Source: an uncultured Ruminococcus sp. (lineage in GTDB: Bacteria; Bacillota; Clostridia; Lachnospirales; Lachnospiraceae). From it: a stretch of DNA of 64,000 bases. Positions 60,612 to 64,000 of the stretch are shown here, piece after piece (position 1 is the stretch's first letter; each line of letters begins with the position of its first letter). Made by a program: the position numbers and the translations under genes. The notes beneath the pieces were generated by a model, which saw only the letters and a program-made list of their open reading frames with translations, did no database searches and was not told the origin of the DNA. The stretch is from positions 1-64,000 of the forward strand of contig CAKRLG010000011.1 in NCBI GenBank assembly GCA_934359255.1. Reading direction: 5' to 3'.

Positions 60612-61529
60612 TCAGTGCAGGACGTTCGCGGCATCTTCCTCAGATAATGCTTTGATAGAAAGTGCATATTCCGATGGAGACATTCCGGTAAAGGTTTTGA
60701 ACTGTCTGGAAAAATAATGGATGGAAGTATAACCGAGAGCATCCGAGATCTCTGTGAAGTTTGCCTGTTCCTGGCGGATCATCTGTTTGGCTTCCTCAAT
60801 TTTCAGATAAGAAAAATAATGGATCACGCCACAGTGCTGTTCTTTCTGGAAAAGCTTTTGCAGCTGAGACTTTCCAACCAGATTCGCCTGGCAGATCTGA
60901 TCCAGAGTCAGCTGGCTGTGTAGATGATCCTTCATATACAGCAGAATTCGCTGATAGAGAATGGTATCGTTTTCTTTCCGGGTGGATTTTTCGGAAGGAT
61001 TCGGTTTCTCTTTTTGATTTAAGCGGCGAAGCATCGATAGAAGAAGCAGTTCAAGGTAAAGCTGGATCATCTGCTCCGAGGCAAAAAGAGAATCGGGTCG
61101 TCGTTCCATTTTCTGGGTAAACGGATTATCCAGTGGTGTTGCGATACAGTGTCGAGCTTCGCGGATAATCTGGGCAAGAAAGGTCTTTTCGGTTTCACTG
61201 ATGGTAGTGATGAGATTACGGAACTGTTTCATACAGGGAGAATCACAGGAAAAAGAAATGACCACAAGATTTGGTGCAATTTTCCCGTTTGCCTGTACAT
61301 TATGGAATTCGTTGGGTTCATGAAAGATAATCTGTCCCTGTTGTAAGGTCAGTTTTTTTTCGCCTGCAGTAACGGTAACTTCACCCTTGTCCACGCATAA
61401 GAATTCCCAGAAATCATGGGATTCTCCGTGAAAGTGATACGTGTTGGTATATTCAAAATAGTGAATGGTGATAATCTGTGTAATGTGTAGTTCTTCTGTC
61501 AGGAAAAATGGCTGGTAGGTCATGGCCAT
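60612..61529 (-). CDS. AraC-family transcriptional regulator (paralogue of the one at 20601)
   Basis: A 305-residue regulator: N-terminal cupin sensor (HDFWEFLCVDKGEVTVTAGEK, then HEPNEFHNVQ) and a C-terminal double helix-turn-helix (LDQICQANLVGKSQLQKLFQKEQH, then ISDALGYTSIHYFSRQFKTFTGMSPSEYAL). ATG 61529 follows AAAGGAGTG; longer frames run through the promoter region. Divergent from the nucleotidyltransferase-kinase operon, with tandem sites between them, so it very probably activates that operon. Shares sensor and DNA-binding segments with the regulator beside the sugar ABC operon, suggesting related ligands. Confidence 0.92.
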   Translation of the reverse strand: MAMTYQPFFLTEELHITQIITIHYFEYTNTYHFHGESHDFWEFLCVDKGEVTVTAGEKKLTLQQGQIIFHEPNEFHNVQANGKIAPNLVVISFSCDSPCMKQFRNLITTISETEKTFLAQIIREARHCIATPLDNPFTQKMERRPDSLFASEQMIQLYLELLLLSMLRRLNQKEKPNPSEKSTRKENDTILYQRILLYMKDHLHSQLTLDQICQANLVGKSQLQKLFQKEQHCGVIHYFSYLKIEEAKQMIRQEQANFTEISDALGYTSIHYFSRQFKTFTGMSPSEYALSIKALSEEDAANVLH

Positions 61530-61605
61530 GCACTCCTTTCCGGAAAAAGTATCAAATATATATTTTATGATAACAAGTATAAAATAAAAACAATATAAAA
61601 GCAAG

Positions 61606-61638
61606 TTTTGTGCAAATAAAAGAAAATTTTGTGCAAAT
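61606..61638. promoter_or_regulatory. tandem AraC-type binding sites
   Basis: TTTTGTGCAAAT occurs at 61606-61617 and 61627-61638, a direct repeat with a 21-base period (two helical turns). The second copy would lie at the -35 position of a promoter whose -10 is TAATCT (61659-61664), the classic layout for AraC-type activation. The rest of 61530-61750 is AT-rich. Confidence 0.65.
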
Positions 61639-61750
61639 CAATAAAAGAAAAAACATGGTAATCTATAGGAAACAGATAACATGAAAGCAAATAAACAGTG
61701 GCTACTGAAAAGTTACTAAAAATCATAATAAAAGAAAAGAGGAAGATAAC

Positions 61751-62677
61751 ATGAAAAAACCGGTATTGGTAATTATGGCAGCAGGTATGGGAAGTCGTTA
61801 TGGAGGATTAAAACAGATCGACCCGGTCGATCCGGAAGGCCATATCATTATGGATTTCTCTCTGTATGATGCAAAAAAAGCAGGATTTGAAGAAGTTATT
61901 TTCATTATCAAAAAAGAAAATGAAAAAGATTTTAAAGAAACCATCGGAAATCGAATCAGTAAAATCATGAAAGTATCTTATGTGTTCCAGGAACTGAACA
62001 ATCTTCCGGAAGGTTACTGTGTACCAGAAGGCAGAGTAAAACCATGGGGAACCGGTCATGCAGTGCTGAGCTGTCTGGGAACTCTGGATGCACCGTTTGC
62101 AGTTATCAATGCGGACGATTACTACGGAAGTCATGCATTCCAGATGATATATGATTTTCTGACCACCCATGAGGACGATGAAAAATATCATTATCTGATG
62201 GTAGGATACGTTCTGGAAAATACACTGACCGAGAATGGTCATGTAGCCCGTGGTGTATGTGAAACGGATGCAGACGGTTATCTGATGGGCATTCAGGAAC
62301 GAACCCATATCGAGAAAAGACCTGATGGCACAACTGCGTATACCGAAGATGATGGCGCGACCTGGACCGTGATTCCGGAAGGCAGCACCGTTTCCATGAA
62401 TATGTGGGGATTCAGTGCAAGCCTGTTAAAAGAACTGAAAGAACGTTTTCCGGCATTTCTGGATGAAGCAATGAAAACAAACCCGTTAAAAGGAGAGTAT
62501 TTTCTTCCGTCTGTTGTAAGCGAGCTGCTTGCAGAAGACAAGGCCGATGTAAAAGTCCTGAAATCTCTGGACAAATGGTATGGCGTGACATACAAAGAAG
62601 ATAAGCCGGTTGTTGTAAATGCTATCTGCAAACTGAAAGCAGAAGGAAAATATCCGGAAAAACTGTGGGAGGAATAA
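61751..62677 (+). CDS. sugar-1-phosphate nucleotidyltransferase
   Basis: A 308-residue GT-A fold NTP transferase that makes NDP-sugars. VIMAAGMGSRYGGLKQIDPV (about 8-27) is the nucleotide-binding signature (GxGxRxG with the following Lys), and VINADDYYGSHAFQMIYDFL (about 118) the metal-binding Asp motif. It is not a typical GalU or GlmU; its sugar is unknown. AGAGGAAG precedes the ATG. The NahK-like kinase starts four bases after its stop. Such pairs use a sugar-1-P made by the kinase. Confidence 0.9.
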   Translation: MKKPVLVIMAAGMGSRYGGLKQIDPVDPEGHIIMDFSLYDAKKAGFEEVIFIIKKENEKDFKETIGNRISKIMKVSYVFQELNNLPEGYCVPEGRVKPWGTGHAVLSCLGTLDAPFAVINADDYYGSHAFQMIYDFLTTHEDDEKYHYLMVGYVLENTLTENGHVARGVCETDADGYLMGIQERTHIEKRPDGTTAYTEDDGATWTVIPEGSTVSMNMWGFSASLLKELKERFPAFLDEAMKTNPLKGEYFLPSVVSELLAEDKADVKVLKSLDKWYGVTYKEDKPVVVNAICKLKAEGKYPEKLWEE

Positions 62678-62681
62678 GATC

Positions 62682-63791
62682 GTGGAGCAGATAACAAAAG
62701 AAGAACTTCTGGATGTAATCGGAAAATTCGAACTGGGAAATCATACAGAAGTAGTCAGTGTGGAACCCTATGGAAGCGGACATATCAATGATACGTTCCG
62801 TCTTGAAGTAAAGGAAGACGGAAAAAAGAAGCTGTATATTTTGCAGAGGATGAATAAAGATATTTTCAAAAATCAGAAAGAACTGATGGAAAATATTTTA
62901 CAGGTTACCAGTTTCCTGACAGAAAAGATCAAAGAGCAGGGTGGCGATCCGAACCGGGAAACATTGCAGGTAATCCCTACCAAAGAAGGAAAATCCTATC
63001 TGACAGAGAAAAATGGCGACGGATGGAGAGTGTATCCGTTTATTACAGATTCCCTGAGTTTTGATAAGGCAGATACACCGGAAGCAATGAAAAAGAGTGG
63101 TTATGCCTTCGGTAATTTCCAGTACCTGTTATCCGATTTCCCGGCGGAAAAGCTTCATGAGACGATTCCGGATTTTCATAACACAGTTGATCGTTATGCA
63201 AAATTCGAACAGGCGGTACAGAAAGATGTAATGGGTAGAGCAAAAGAAGTGGAAGCAGAGATCAGCTTTATCAAAGAAAGAGAAAAAGACTGCCACTACT
63301 TCGGAGATCTTCTGGCAGCAGGTGAGATTCCGCTGAGAGTTACCCATAATGACACAAAATTAAACAACGTGCTGTTTGATAAAGCAAGCGGCAATGCCAT
63401 CTGCGTCATCGACCTTGATACTGTGATGCCTGGATTTGCGGCTCATGATTTTGGTGATGCGATTCGTTTCGGTGCTAGTACAGCGGCGGAGGATGAAAAA
63501 GATCTGAACAAAGTATCCTGTGATATGACTCTTTTCGAAGCGTACTTTAATGGATTTATGGAAGGATGCCGCGGCAGCCTAACTGACAAAGAAGTGGAAG
63601 CACTTCCGATGGGCGCAAAAATCATGACCTTTGAGTGTGGAATGCGTTTCCTGACGGATTATCTGCAGGGAGATACTTATTTTAAAATCCATTACCCGGA
63701 ACAGAACCTGGATCGTACCAGAACTCAGTTGAAACTGGTCCAAGATATGGAAGAAAAATGGGATATCATGACACAGATCGTAAGAAATTAA
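62682..63791 (+). CDS. NahK-like anomeric sugar kinase (aminoglycoside-phosphotransferase fold)
   Basis: A 369-residue kinase resembling N-acetylhexosamine 1-kinase (NahK) of bifidobacteria, which phosphorylates GlcNAc/GalNAc at C1. VEPYGSGHINDTFRLEV (about 27-43) is the ATP loop, THNDTKLNNVLFD (catalytic Asp224) the Brenner motif, and VIDLDTVMPG (Asp244) the metal motif; these closely follow NahK. Start GTG 62682 is set by GGGAGG eight bases before, inside the previous gene's end. With the nucleotidyltransferase it would turn free HexNAc or hexose into an NDP-sugar. The substrate is inferred. Confidence 0.88.
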   Translation: MEQITKEELLDVIGKFELGNHTEVVSVEPYGSGHINDTFRLEVKEDGKKKLYILQRMNKDIFKNQKELMENILQVTSFLTEKIKEQGGDPNRETLQVIPTKEGKSYLTEKNGDGWRVYPFITDSLSFDKADTPEAMKKSGYAFGNFQYLLSDFPAEKLHETIPDFHNTVDRYAKFEQAVQKDVMGRAKEVEAEISFIKEREKDCHYFGDLLAAGEIPLRVTHNDTKLNNVLFDKASGNAICVIDLDTVMPGFAAHDFGDAIRFGASTAAEDEKDLNKVSCDMTLFEAYFNGFMEGCRGSLTDKEVEALPMGAKIMTFECGMRFLTDYLQGDTYFKIHYPEQNLDRTRTQLKLVQDMEEKWDIMTQIVRN

Positions 63792-63827
63792 ACGATTTTA
63801 TACATTTTGCCGAATAAAAAAGAAGCG

Positions 63828-63875
63828 AAAAATCATGAAATGTTTTTTTATAAGAACATTTCATGATTTTTTTGT
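63828..63875 (+). terminator. intrinsic terminator of the kinase operon
   Basis: Perfect 17 bp stem (63828-63844 with 63855-63871), then T's. Confidence 0.92.
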
Positions 63876-63881
63876 AAAAAA

Positions 63882-63910
63882 TGGACAGGCTCAACAAAGA
63901 GTGATATAAT
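63882..63910 (+). promoter_or_regulatory. promoter of nifJ
   Basis: TGGACA (63882-63887), 17-base spacer, extended TG, perfect TATAAT (63905-63910). Confidence 0.8.
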
Positions 63911-63974
63911 AAAAACAAGGTTGAAATTATGTAAAAGCAACTTTATTTTTTATTCAAATAAGGAGGAATTTGAA

Positions 63975-64000
63975 ATGGCAAGAAAAATGAAAACCATGGA
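63975..64000 (+). CDS. nifJ: pyruvate:ferredoxin (flavodoxin) oxidoreductase, first codons only
   Basis: Only eight codons and two bases are inside the window: MARKMKTM followed by the start of Asp or Glu. This N-terminus is characteristic of clostridial PFOR, which continues MDGNxAAAHxSYAF. AAGGAGGAA lies eight bases upstream and a strong promoter further up. PFOR oxidises pyruvate to acetyl-CoA, CO2 and reduced ferredoxin. The call rests on few residues but the N-terminus is distinctive. Confidence 0.7.

Noticed and set aside
61606..61638. CRISPR-like repeat pair
   Set aside because: Only two 12 bp copies at a promoter; regulatory sites explain them. No CRISPR array or cas gene is in the window.

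Overview
The window looks like a chromosomal segment of a Gram-positive anaerobe of the Lachnospiraceae, most like Blautia or a neighbouring Ruminococcus. The reasons are moderate GC, strong AGGAGG ribosome binding sites, a sporulation sigma factor (SigH), Firmicutes RNA regulators (a Cys T-box and a preQ1 riboswitch), a single-chain clostridial PurL, a Lachnospiraceae-type DUF5688 protein and the first codons of pyruvate:ferredoxin oxidoreductase at the right edge. The genus is inference. No prophage, integrative element, rRNA operon or CRISPR array is seen. The only clear mobile-element remnant is the 3' end of a group II intron at the left edge.

Layout. 1-6.9 kb: group II intron end, xpt, a CsoR-like repressor with an Mrp ATPase, an HPr-like protein behind a perfect cre box, a nuclease-helicase and a LysR regulator. 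7-15.2 kb: purL, acylphosphatase, a small FakA-like domain, a MATE exporter bracketed by inverted repeats, tRNA-Met, an endolysin-like M15 peptidase and ispF. 15.4-21.5 kb: a sugar ABC operon (lipoprotein, two permeases, DUF4091 protein) with an AraC regulator. 21.6-26 kb: T-box controlled cysE-cysS-mrnC-rlmB-sigH, then tRNA-Thr. 26-35.1 kb: cupin/AraC pair, glycosyltransferase plus DUF2298 membrane protein, coaBC-coaX, metY and an M24 peptidase. 35.2-41.1 kb: queT with riboswitch, then araR-araA-araB-araD. 41.2-48.7 kb: LCP protein, GDPD, citrate synthase, patatin, yqeG, efp and DUF5688. 48.7-58.7 kb: tRNA-Arg, SH3 protein, pseudouridine synthase-ligA, cls-metA, a small protein, ABC-F and CcdA. 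58.9-64 kb: CAT-like acyltransferase, nagB, a second AraC regulator of the same subfamily, an NDP-sugar pyrophosphorylase with a NahK-like anomeric kinase, and nifJ.

The metabolic picture is a plant/host glycan user. It has complete arabinose conversion to xylulose-5-P under an AraR-type repressor, an ABC sugar importer without its own ATPase, and a HexNAc-type salvage locus (anomeric kinase, nucleotidyltransferase, NagB). Sulfur amino acid genes (cysE, cysS, metY, metA) are spread over the window; only cysE-cysS shows a visible RNA control (T-box).

The most unusual content is non-coding. (1) Three 190-210 bp, nearly fully base-paired elements (5564-5770, 20234-20443, 58691-58880) each lie just after a stop codon and before the intrinsic terminator. 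Two share a conserved core with compensatory base changes while their long outer arms differ completely; the third is a distant relative with the same plan. They look like an RNA or repeat family that I cannot name. (2) A second family of about 57 bp (four copies, one decayed) starts directly after the T-run of intrinsic terminators, and two copies bracket the MATE gene as inverted repeats. (3) A third, 27 bp hairpin repeat occurs twice, plus a fragment.
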